Positions 1-6,026 of a stretch of DNA of 6,427 nt are shown in pieces (within the stretch, counting starts at the first letter, position 1; every line of letters starts with the position of its first letter). The position numbers and the translations under genes are program-made. The notes under the pieces are model-generated. The model ran no database searches and was not told where the DNA came from. It worked only from the letters and a program-made list of their open reading frames with translations. Source of the DNA: CAYVKY01 sp964452115 (lineage in GTDB: Bacteria; Bacteroidota; Ignavibacteria; Tepidaquicellales; Tepidaquicellaceae); assembly GCA_964452115.1 (NCBI GenBank), contig CAYVKY010000128.1, positions 1 to 6,427 on the forward strand. Reading direction: 5' to 3'.

Positions 1-1161
1 TTTTATGCCGGAGCCGATACAGTGAAACCGGTAATCAAAGTTTATCCTCAGCACGATACGCTCCGTGCCGCATGGCCTTTGACACTGAAATCAAAAGTCA
101 CCGATAATATTTCGGTTGATTCGGTGTGGTGCAAGTGGTATATCAATACGCCGTCCGGCGGCTACAGGGAATTCAAAATGAATAATCTCAGCGGAGATAT
201 TTACTCGGGAGCATTTAATGCACCCGTCACACAAATTTTAAACGGCGATTCCATATTTTACAGGGTTTATGCAAAAGACCTAACATCGCAGCACAATGTT
301 GATTCAAGCAGTTTGTATATGTTCCGCATAATAGGAAACGCTGTGATATTCATAGGTTCGGGAAATCAGTCTCTTTCGTATCCGTTTTTTACTTTTTACA
401 CAGACGCAAGAACGGATTTACTTTACCTTGCAAGCGAACTCACATCGCATGGTGCAGCACAGGGTGCACTGAAATATATCGGATTTGATTTTGTAAATGC
501 AGCACCGATGACAATTTATAATCTTGTTATAAAAGTTCAGACCACTTCGCAGACTACTCTCGGCTCGTTTACAAATTCAAACTGGTTTACTGTTTATTCC
601 GGAAACTACGTTCCGCAGGGCACGGGCTGGCAATACATTTTGTTTACTTCGCCTTATCAGTGGGACGGAACCGGAAATCTTCTTATAGAGGTGTGCTATA
701 ACAACGACTCATTCGGTGAAAATAACACTGTCAAAGGCACGCTGATGACTTCGATGGTGTGGCATCAGCACGCAGACCTGCCGAACGGAGACGGCTGCAC
801 AGACCTTACTGCCGGCGCTTCACAGTCAGCCAGGCCGAATGTTGCTCTCGGTTTTACGCTTCAGGTCGGCGTGGAAGAGCACTTTGCAACTATGCCGAAA
901 GACTATCTGCTGTATCAGAATTATCCGAATCCGTTCAATCCCGTCACAAAAATTCACTATGCGGTTCCGTCAAAATCGTTCGTACAGCTGAAAGTTTATG
1001 ATATGCTCGGCAGGGAAATTTCCACGCTTGTAAATTCATCGAAGGATGCAGGGGATTACATTCTCGAATATGATGCCTCATCGCTTTCAAGCGGAATTTA
1101 TTTTTACAAAATGCAGGCAGGAAATTTTTCAGCGATAAGAAAAATGGTGGTTATTAAATGA
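1..1161 (+). CDS. Secreted T9SS cargo protein, C-terminal part (5' truncated by window edge)
   Basis: The frame is open from the first base (FYAGADTVKPVI...), so the gene begins upstream; the GTG at 22 is not the start. 386 residues are visible. Residues about 8-110 look like an Ig/FN3-type beta module (DTVKPVIKVYP, VTDNISVDSVWCKWY, DSIFYRVYAKD). Residues about 115-290 form a second beta-rich module (YPFFTFYTDARTDLLYLASEL, GTGWQYILFTSPYQWDG, NLLIEVCYNN) that I know from secreted peptidases and other T9SS cargo of Ignavibacteria-like bacteria. Residues about 302-386 are a type A T9SS sorting domain: it opens with YLLYQNYPNPFNP, continues with VYDMLGREISTLV and SSGIYFYKMQAG, and ends KMVVIK. 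The product should therefore cross the outer membrane through T9SS and be attached to the surface or released. The catalytic or binding part lies outside the window, so the function is unknown. The stop overlaps the next gene by 4 bp (ATGA), suggesting co-transcription with the metal transporter. Confidence 0.9.
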   Translation, partial: FYAGADTVKPVIKVYPQHDTLRAAWPLTLKSKVTDNISVDSVWCKWYINTPSGGYREFKMNNLSGDIYSGAFNAPVTQILNGDSIFYRVYAKDLTSQHNVDSSSLYMFRIIGNAVIFIGSGNQSLSYPFFTFYTDARTDLLYLASELTSHGAAQGALKYIGFDFVNAAPMTIYNLVIKVQTTSQTTLGSFTNSNWFTVYSGNYVPQGTGWQYILFTSPYQWDGTGNLLIEVCYNNDSFGENNTVKGTLMTSMVWHQHADLPNGDGCTDLTAGASQSARPNVALGFTLQVGVEEHFATMPKDYLLYQNYPNPFNPVTKIHYAVPSKSFVQLKVYDMLGREISTLVNSSKDAGDYILEYDASSLSSGIYFYKMQAGNFSAIRKMVVIK

Positions 1162-2423
1162 AAATTCTTCAGCAAATCAAAAGTCTGAAGTACAGGGATA
1201 TTCCGCGCGCGGAGTCCCTGAATTTTCTGAAATATCTGGGACCCGGGTTGCTGGTTACGGTCGGCTTTATTGACCCGGGGAACTGGGCTTCAAATATTGC
1301 AGCGGGTTCATCATTCGGGTACGAACTTTTATGGATGGTAACGCTTTCCACAATTATGCTGATAATTCTCCAGCACAATGTTGCCCACCTCGGAATTGCT
1401 ACGGGACTGTGCCTTTCGGAGGCGGCGGCAAAATATGTTCCGAAAAAAATTTCAAACCCGGTACTCGTTACCGCAGTGCTTGCCTCTGTATCCACATCAT
1501 TCGCGGAAATTCTCGGCGGTGCAATTGCGCTGAATATGCTGTTTCAAATTCCACTTCAGATTGGCGCGGTGATTGTTGTGATTTTCGTTGTAATTATGCT
1601 GATGACAAATTCATACAAGAAAATCGAAAAGTGGATAATCGGATTCGTGTCGGTTATCGGATTTTCATTTCTGTATGAACTGTTTTTGGTTGATACTAAC
1701 TGGACTGCTGCGGCTAAAGGCTGGGTCACTTATTCGGTGCCTGAAGGTTCTATCATAATTATAATGAGTGTGCTCGGCGCTGTGGTGATGCCACACAATC
1801 TTTTTCTGCATTCGGAAATTATTCAGAGCAGGCAGTGGAATCTGAAAGATGAAAAAATTATAAAAAAGCAGTTAGACTATGAATTTTTCGACACACTTTT
1901 TTCGATGCTCATCGGCTGGGCGATTAACAGTGCGATGATAATCCTTGCGGCGGCAACATTTTTCAGGAGTTCGGTTCAGGTGGATGATTTAGGTCAGGCA
2001 AAGTCTCTGCTCACACCGCTATTGGGAACTCACGCCTCAGTGGTATTTGCAGTGGCGCTGCTATTTGCGGGACTCGCATCAACAATTACATCGGGTATGG
2101 CGGGAGGTTCAATATTTGCGGGCATCTTCGGCGAACCTTATGACATTAAGGACAAGCATTCGCGCATCGGAGTCGGCATATCGCTTGTCACCGCATTGAT
2201 ATTTGTATTTCTGATTTCAAATCCGTATATGGGGTTGATATATTCACAGATGATTCTGAGCATTCAGCTGCCGATTACGATTTTCCTTCAGATATACCTC
2301 ACATCATCAAAAAAAGTTATGGGGCATTTTGCAAACAAAAAATACACATTAGTAATTCTGATAATCATCGGATTGATTGTTACCTATCTCAATATCAAAC
2401 TTTTGCTGTTTTCGCTGAACTGA
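1158..2423 (+). CDS. mntH: Nramp-family divalent metal ion transporter (MntH-like)
   Basis: Complete 421-residue inner-membrane protein with about 11 hydrophobic segments, the usual Nramp size. The family imports Mn2+ or Fe2+ driven by protons. TM1 carries the metal-binding motif D39-P-G-N42. TM6 carries A208 and M211-P-H, so the metal-coordinating Asp, Asn and Met of transition-metal Nramps are all present, which argues against the Mg2+-type relatives that lack this Met. TM3 (SFAEILGGAIALNMLF, 114-129) and TM8 (STIT...AGG, 308-317) also fit. The stretch after TM8 (IFGEPYDIKDKHSRIGVG) differs from the E. coli-type MntH as I remember it, so this may be a separate Nramp subgroup. The ATG at 1158 overlaps the preceding stop; GGTGG at 1146-1150, 7 nt upstream, could serve as a ribosome binding site. 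No Fur/MntR box or manganese riboswitch is seen, as there is no leader. Metal specificity is inferred from motifs only. Confidence 0.9.
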   Translation: MKILQQIKSLKYRDIPRAESLNFLKYLGPGLLVTVGFIDPGNWASNIAAGSSFGYELLWMVTLSTIMLIILQHNVAHLGIATGLCLSEAAAKYVPKKISNPVLVTAVLASVSTSFAEILGGAIALNMLFQIPLQIGAVIVVIFVVIMLMTNSYKKIEKWIIGFVSVIGFSFLYELFLVDTNWTAAAKGWVTYSVPEGSIIIIMSVLGAVVMPHNLFLHSEIIQSRQWNLKDEKIIKKQLDYEFFDTLFSMLIGWAINSAMIILAAATFFRSSVQVDDLGQAKSLLTPLLGTHASVVFAVALLFAGLASTITSGMAGGSIFAGIFGEPYDIKDKHSRIGVGISLVTALIFVFLISNPYMGLIYSQMILSIQLPITIFLQIYLTSSKKVMGHFANKKYTLVILIIIGLIVTYLNIKLLLFSLN

Positions 2424-2436
2424 TTTATAGTTTTAA

Positions 2437-2462
2437 GTAGAGACAGGGCATGCCCTGTCTCT
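2437..2462 (+). repeat. Palindromic repeat, copy 1 (left edge)
   Basis: The core is GAGACAGGGCA followed by its exact reverse complement. The left arm extends to GTAGAGAC, whereas the right arm stops at GTCTCT and becomes a T run. Bases 2437-2461 are identical to 2818-2842 (copy 2). The GTA at one end gives the otherwise symmetrical repeat a direction: copies 1 and 2 point the same way and copy 3 is inverted. Confidence 0.95.
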
Positions 2463-2468
2463 TTTTTT
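2439..2468 (+). terminator. Intrinsic terminator behind the Nramp gene, built from palindrome copy 1
   Basis: A perfect 24-bp palindrome (2439-2462) lies 15 bp after the transporter stop and runs straight into a T tract (2462-2468). In RNA it would fold as a 10-bp stem (AGAGACAGGG with its complement) closed by a CATG tetraloop, followed by U6-7. This has the form of a Rho-independent terminator for plus-strand transcription. The same sequence is a copy of the repeat that accompanies the neighbouring transposase gene. Confidence 0.75.
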
Positions 2469-2523
2469 CTGTAATTGAATATAAGATGAAAAATTAATAG
2501 GTTATAAAAAATATATAAGTTAG

Positions 2524-3090
2524 GTGGAGAAAAAATTCAAAAATATATTTCGAATTTCATCTGCACGCTGGCAAAATTGGAATTATAGTCAGGCCGGTGC
2601 ATATTTCATTACTATTTGCTCTAAAGGTAAAAAATGTGTCCTCGGAAAAATTGTTGACGAAAAATTAATTTTAACTGACATTGGTAAGTTAGCAACGGAT
2701 TATTGGTATGAAATAAAAAATCATTCAACAAACATTGAATTAGGAGAATTTGTTGTGATGCCAAACCATATTCATGGAATATTATTATTGAATAATAAAA
2801 TTGGTGACTTGAATATTGTAGAGACAGGGCATGCCCTGTCTCAGGAAAAATTGAAAACTATGGGGCAACAAAGATTTCAGCATATTGGAAATAATTCAGT
2901 ATCATCAATCATTGGTTCATATAAATCCGCAGTTTCGAAACAGGCACATAGGTTAGGTTATAATTTTGAATGGCAGACAAGATTTTATGATCATATTATT
3001 AGAACAGAAAAAGAATATTGCAAAATTGCTGATTACATATTGACTAATGTATTATTTTGGGGCAAAGATATATTAAATGAAAAAAAATAA
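2524..3090 (+). CDS. REP-associated tyrosine transposase (RAYT, Y1/HUH family)
   Basis: A 188-residue protein of normal size for the IS200/IS605-related RAYT group, which nicks and rejoins single-stranded DNA at REP-like palindromes. The N-terminus (RISSARWQNWNYSQAGAYFITICSKGK, in part) is the typical first strand. The HUH metal motif is M79-P-N-H82-I-H84-G. The C-terminal signature WQTRFYDHIIRTEKEY (150-165) is followed by ADYI, whose Tyr171 is the likely nucleophile by analogy with E. coli TnpA-REP. All key residues are present, so it is probably intact. The only upstream start is the GTG at 2524, directly after an in-frame TAG (2521-2523); the next ATG would lose the fold, and there is no clear Shine-Dalgarno sequence. 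Residues 100-106 (ETGHALS) are encoded by a copy of the element's own palindrome, in the usually variable linker between the HUH strand and the SSIIGSYKSAV helix. Confidence 0.9.
   Translation: MEKKFKNIFRISSARWQNWNYSQAGAYFITICSKGKKCVLGKIVDEKLILTDIGKLATDYWYEIKNHSTNIELGEFVVMPNHIHGILLLNNKIGDLNIVETGHALSQEKLKTMGQQRFQHIGNNSVSSIIGSYKSAVSKQAHRLGYNFEWQTRFYDHIIRTEKEYCKIADYILTNVLFWGKDILNEKK
2818..2842 (+). repeat. Palindromic repeat, copy 2, inside the transposase reading frame
   Basis: The 22-bp perfect palindrome (2821-2842) with its GTA flank matches copy 1 over 25 bp. It is translated as V-E-T-G-H-A-L-S in the transposase, with no frame disruption. The right flank is AGG, so the outer CTAC end seen in copy 3 is missing here. 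Confidence 0.95.
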
Positions 3091-3093
3091 TTA

Positions 3094-3117
3094 AGACAGG
3101 GCATGCCCTGTCTCTAC
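3094..3117 (-). repeat. Palindromic repeat, copy 3 (right edge, inverted)
   Basis: A 20-bp perfect palindrome (3094-3113) whose right arm continues to GTCTCTAC. It is the 24-bp reverse complement of the left-edge copy and lies 3 bp after the transposase stop. Read on the minus strand, the hairpin is followed after a few bases by a T7 run (complement of 3081-3087), so it could also act as a weak second terminator for nrfA transcripts that pass the main one. Confidence 0.93.
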
Positions 3118-3122
3118 AAGTG

Positions 3123-3159
3123 AAAAAAAACCTTCCGGGGAATAAACACCGGAAGGTTT
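3123..3159 (-). terminator. Intrinsic terminator of the nrfHA operon
   Basis: AAACCTTCCGG (3128-3138) and CCGGAAGGTTT (3149-3159) form an 11-bp stem with a 10-nt loop. On the minus strand the hairpin is followed by T8 (complement of 3123-3130). It lies 22 bp after the nrfA stop. The T run on the minus side fits termination of nrfA. On the plus side the stem is followed by AAAAATAAAA rather than T residues, so it is directional. Confidence 0.9.
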
Positions 3160-3181
3160 AAAAATAAAAAATTTAGGAGTT

Positions 3182-4636
3182 TTATTTCTGGTCGGGATAT
3201 TTCTGACCCCAGGTGGGCAGAACGTTGTTTATAAACTGCATTTTTTCATCCCACAATTTTTTCATATCGAGTCCGATGAATGCCTGTGCTTTTTCTTTCG
3301 TGGAAATATCCGGCATCTGTACGGGCTGCTTCACATTATGCTTTGTCAGAATGGCTGCGAGCAGAAGTCTTGCCTGCATTGACCTGTCAAATGATGAATT
3401 CAGTATCCTTGCGCATTCAAGCGGTGAATGGAATGGCGCGCCGTGGCTTGCCGCCACAAAGTCCCATCTCCACTGCGAATGGCGTATCAGCGTAAGCACG
3501 GGTTTCATTTCGTCTTCCGTTGCTCCCGCATCCCATGCGGCTTTGGCTTCAAGATGTGCCTTTACGAGATTTTCCGTTGCCTGCTTTTCCAAATCCATCA
3601 CTTTTTCTTCACGCTCATAAACGTCGTGTACAAGTTCTTCCTTGCTAACCCTGTGGCATACAAGACAGGAATTTTCAACATTGTTAAGCGGACTTTGTAT
3701 GTGATGGTCGGTGAACTTCACGCCGCCTTCGGTTTTATACGGCATGTGGCAGTCCTCGCAGGAGAGTCCTCTGTCGTAATGAACCGATGTAGTAAAGAGT
3801 TCGAAGTCGGGATGCTGCGCTTTGAGCATCGGGGCTTTGCTGAGAGGATGCACCCAGTCGGTAAAGTTTACCGAATCATAATACTGTTCGATTTCGTCCA
3901 CCGTCATACCTTTATCCCACGGGAATGTAAGATATTTTCCGTCACCCTTGAAATAATATTCAACGTGGCACTGTCCGCAGACAAGTATGCGCATATCTTT
4001 ATGCAATGATGCGGACACTTCTTTTCCCTGACGCTGAAAAGCCTCGATGAGCGCAGGACGTGAAACTTTCAGATTCATATTTACGGGATTGTGGCAATCC
4101 TGACAGCCGATAGCATTTTTCACTTGCGGTCCGAGTTCGCTCCAGGGTGTGTGATAAAATTGTTCTGCACCGAGCTGATTAATAAGGCGCGGAACATCCG
4201 GACTCTTGCATGACCAGCAAGTACCCGGCTGAGGCACACCGGTTCTGAGCGATGTGCTTATGTCGTGAAGAGCATAGTAATGTCCGCGCGACTGCGTGTA
4301 CTGCCTTGAAAATGCATACCCCGTCCAGAGCACTACCAGGTCGGGATTTCTCTCGAGTTCGTCAACCATTGCCGAACCCATATATTTGCTTGCAAAACTT
4401 GTATCTTTCGTCTGGAGATATGTTTCATATTCTTTAGGGTATGATTCCCCCCAGACGCTGCTATTGGGTTCATATTCGGGAAGCGGTTTTACCGTTTGAA
4501 GTACAACCGATTCTCCTCTGCGTTCAATTATGGAACTCGCCAGCATTCCGATTAAAAAAACCACGATTACCGTTACCAAAAATAATACCCAGCCGAGCCA
4601 GGGTTTTTCTTTGATTTTTTGTGATATTGGCTTCAT
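3182..4636 (-). CDS. nrfA: Ammonia-forming cytochrome c nitrite reductase, pentaheme catalytic subunit
   Basis: NrfA reduces nitrite to ammonium with six electrons at the outer face of the cytoplasmic membrane. The 484 residues carry five heme sites: C140-W-S-C-K144, the catalytic heme with lysine ligand, then CQDCH (178-182), CGQCH (220-224), CEDCH (293-297) and CLVCH (324-328). By comparison with the Wolinella and E. coli enzymes, the active-site Arg117 (in SRGH), Tyr227 and His275 (in KAQH) are present, as are the calcium ligands Glu226, Tyr227, Lys272 and Gln274. Residues 13-34 form one hydrophobic segment with no obvious signal peptidase site, so the protein may stay membrane-anchored; this is inference. 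The ATG at 4636 has no Shine-Dalgarno sequence but an A/T-rich leader. It starts 18 bp after the nrfH stop, giving the usual nrfHA order, and a terminator follows. No frameshift or missing heme motif is seen, so the enzyme should be functional. Confidence 0.97.
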   Translation of the reverse strand: MKPISQKIKEKPWLGWVLFLVTVIVVFLIGMLASSIIERRGESVVLQTVKPLPEYEPNSSVWGESYPKEYETYLQTKDTSFASKYMGSAMVDELERNPDLVVLWTGYAFSRQYTQSRGHYYALHDISTSLRTGVPQPGTCWSCKSPDVPRLINQLGAEQFYHTPWSELGPQVKNAIGCQDCHNPVNMNLKVSRPALIEAFQRQGKEVSASLHKDMRILVCGQCHVEYYFKGDGKYLTFPWDKGMTVDEIEQYYDSVNFTDWVHPLSKAPMLKAQHPDFELFTTSVHYDRGLSCEDCHMPYKTEGGVKFTDHHIQSPLNNVENSCLVCHRVSKEELVHDVYEREEKVMDLEKQATENLVKAHLEAKAAWDAGATEDEMKPVLTLIRHSQWRWDFVAASHGAPFHSPLECARILNSSFDRSMQARLLLAAILTKHNVKQPVQMPDISTKEKAQAFIGLDMKKLWDEKMQFINNVLPTWGQKYPDQK

Positions 4637-4654
4637 ATAATTTTTATTTAAAAG

Positions 4655-5203
4655 TTATTCGTTTATTTTTGCATTCGGTGTTGATGATAAACTTGTTACT
4701 CTGCCGTGCGGCACGTCCCTGTGGCAGAACCAGCATCTCTGTTCATTTTCTTCGTCTTCACCTTTGCTTCCCCAATTTCTCATCGCGTCAACGTAATGCA
4801 CCTGCTGCTCGTGGCAGCGCTCGCAGTTTTCCTGCACCACTTCCTGTCCCGTCTCTTTGATGCGGATTACCTGAGGCTCAAGGCGCAGTGTAAACATTGT
4901 CGAATGTCTCAGTCCGTCTGATGCTTTGAAAAGATATTTGCTAACGAAATTATTGTGAGGTACGTGGCAGTCGTTGCAGGTTGCTGCGTGTGCGTGCGAA
5001 CTTTTCTCCCAAGCGGTGTAATATGGATTCATCACGTGGCAGTTTACGCATACAAGAGGTTTGTCAGACATATATGATGATGCTTTCCCGATATATAGAA
5101 CAAATATCAGAAGTCCCGTAAATATACCGGCAATAATGATGACGGGGAATTTCCAGTTTTCCGGGGGGCTAAGCTTTCCGAGTAAGTCCTTTAACTTTTT
5201 CAA
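4655..5203 (-). CDS. nrfH: NrfH, tetraheme NapC/NirT-family quinol dehydrogenase
   Basis: NrfH takes electrons from menaquinol in the membrane and passes them to NrfA, with which it forms a stable complex. The 182-residue protein has one N-terminal membrane anchor (about 19-39, FPVIIIAGIFTGLLIFVLYI). Four heme sites follow: CVNCH (52-56), CNDCH (76-80), CERCH (127-131) and CWFCH (157-161). Met58 sits in the C-x-x-C-H-x-M arrangement that ligates heme 1 in Desulfovibrio vulgaris NrfH. Lys89 and Asp96 may match its quinol-site Lys and Asp; this is from memory without an alignment. The only suitable start is TTG at 5203: an in-frame stop lies at 5225-5227, and the first ATG (residue 45) would remove the anchor. 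There is no Shine-Dalgarno sequence. It is the first gene of the nrfHA operon, behind a predicted FNR-type operator. Confidence 0.95.
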   Translation of the reverse strand: MKKLKDLLGKLSPPENWKFPVIIIAGIFTGLLIFVLYIGKASSYMSDKPLVCVNCHVMNPYYTAWEKSSHAHAATCNDCHVPHNNFVSKYLFKASDGLRHSTMFTLRLEPQVIRIKETGQEVVQENCERCHEQQVHYVDAMRNWGSKGEDEENEQRCWFCHRDVPHGRVTSLSSTPNAKINE

Positions 5204-5228
5204 ACGCTTTATTTTTAAAATACATTAC

Positions 5229-5234
5229 AAAATA
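5229..5234 (-). promoter_or_regulatory. Candidate -10 element of the nrfHA promoter
   Basis: The minus strand reads TATTTT here, within TTATTTTG (5228-5235), a one-mismatch fit to the Bacteroidota -7 consensus TAnnTTTG. A start point near 5222 would lie 41.5 bp from the centre of the upstream FNR-type box, the spacing of class II activation, and would leave a leader of about 18 nt before the TTG start. The match is weak and the region is AT-rich, so the support comes mainly from the spacing. Confidence 0.4.
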
Positions 5235-5256
5235 AGAAATCTGATTTTAACTTGTG

Positions 5257-5270
5257 TTGATATAAATCAA
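5257..5270 (-). promoter_or_regulatory. FNR/CRP-type operator upstream of nrfH
   Basis: TTGATATAAATCAA is a perfect match to the FNR/DNR consensus TTGAT-N4-ATCAA. It is the only such box found by eye in the window and lies in the 70-bp gap between the regulator stop (5274) and nrfH (5203). The neighbouring regulator has the E-x-x-S-R recognition helix that in FNR reads the TTGAT half-site, so this is probably its target for activating nrfHA. Confidence 0.8.
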
Positions 5271-5273
5271 TCT

Positions 5274-6026
5274 TTACAGCATTTTCTTCAAAGCACTTAA
5301 ATTTTCTATAGTAATGTTTCTTCCTTTTATCCTGAGCAGTTTATCGTCCTGAAGTTTTTTAAATGTCCGGGATATGGTTTCAAGTGTTGCTCCAAGATAC
5401 GAAGCCAAATCTATTTTAGCAATGTTAAGAATTATCGTGTTGGAACTGTTCTTATCCGCATCCCGCCGCCAGATGGATTTTCCGGCTTCGAATTCGGTCA
5501 GCAAATAGTTTACCAGCCTTTTTGTAACGTCAAGCGATTTCACGTTCATCACTTGATTCTGAAGGATTTTCAGTTTGCGCGAAAGCCCGGACAGCATTCC
5601 GAAGCAGATGATATAATTATCTCTCATCAGTTCCGTAAATTCCTTTGCGGGAACGAAAATCAATTTTGTGATTTCAGACAGGCTCATTGATGAGGCGGGA
5701 AACTTTGCTTCCTTCGACTGAACCTTGTCGGGAATATCAAAAAGCGGAAGCTCTGCAAAGGTATCGTGTGAATACACAATGTGGATTATGCTTTCCCGCT
5801 GCTCCTTGTTTATACGGTACACCTTTACGGTGCCCTCGGCAACGCAGTAAAATCCCCTGTACGCGTCGCCTTCGGAAAATATAACTTCGCCTTTTTTTGT
5901 TTTAACGATGCTTGAAATTGCCGCAATCATTTCCAGTTCCTTTGCATTCAATCCCGAGAAAAAGGAAACCTTTTTTATATTTTGAATTATATATTCCCGC
6001 TTAAGTAATTCCTTATCGTTAATCAT
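5274..6026 (-). CDS. CRP/FNR-family transcriptional regulator, probable activator of nrfHA
   Basis: A 250-residue protein of usual family size. Residues about 19-135 form the cyclic-nucleotide-binding-type beta barrel (FFSGLNAKELEMIA, KGEVIFSEGDAYRGFYCVAEG, VKVYRI). A dimerisation helix follows (about 136-165), then a CRP-type winged helix-turn-helix (about 203-240). The recognition helix has E216-T-I-S219-R220, the FNR-type set for TTGAT half-sites. Only two cysteines exist (61 and 141), so the four-cysteine 4Fe-4S site of FNR is absent. The loop that in CRP carries the cAMP-binding Arg-Ser reads PASS (110-113) without arginine, so cAMP binding is unlikely. The ligand is therefore unknown; nitric oxide or nitrite sensing, as in DNR/HcpR-type relatives, would fit the nrf context but is inference. 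The ATG at 6026 lies 9 bp after the stop of the DUF3127 gene, so the two are probably co-transcribed. Confidence 0.92.
   Translation of the reverse strand: MINDKELLKREYIIQNIKKVSFFSGLNAKELEMIAAISSIVKTKKGEVIFSEGDAYRGFYCVAEGTVKVYRINKEQRESIIHIVYSHDTFAELPLFDIPDKVQSKEAKFPASSMSLSEITKLIFVPAKEFTELMRDNYIICFGMLSGLSRKLKILQNQVMNVKSLDVTKRLVNYLLTEFEAGKSIWRRDADKNSSNTIILNIAKIDLASYLGATLETISRTFKKLQDDKLLRIKGRNITIENLSALKKML

Larger units (their letters stand above)
2437..3117 (+). mobile_element. Putative 681-bp RAYT element bounded by inverted palindromic ends
   Basis: Bases 2437-2460 (starting GTAGAGAC) and 3094-3117 (ending GTCTCTAC) are exact reverse complements over 24 bp and flank the transposase gene closely. 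The enclosed DNA is visibly AT-richer than the flanking genes, by eye, which suggests separate ancestry. There is no convincing target duplication, as expected for HUH single-strand transposition. The boundaries are inferred from repeat polarity. The unit could instead be a domesticated RAYT locus with flanking REP-like repeats, as in other bacteria where RAYTs are single-copy and immobile. Confidence 0.6.

Noticed and set aside
22..24. GTG as the start of the first gene
   Set aside because: The frame stays open to base 1 and the upstream residues (FYAGADT) continue a plausible domain junction; the gene is simply cut by the window edge.
759..1001. Arginine-rich plus-strand frame inside the T9SS cargo gene
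   Set aside because: It is out of frame with a clear sorting-domain coding sequence and shows no homology that I recognise.
2475..2508. TTGAAT and TATAAA as a promoter for the transposase gene
   Set aside because: The 22-bp spacer is too long, and in this AT-rich leader such matches are expected by chance.
2437..3117. Three copies of a short palindrome as a possible CRISPR array
   Set aside because: The copies are about 381 and 272 bp apart, one is inverted, and the intervals are coding sequence rather than uniform spacers.
3428..4009. Long plus-strand open frame of 193 codons opposite nrfA
   Set aside because: It lies wholly antisense to nrfA, whose heme motifs prove the coding strand, and its translation shows no recognisable domain.
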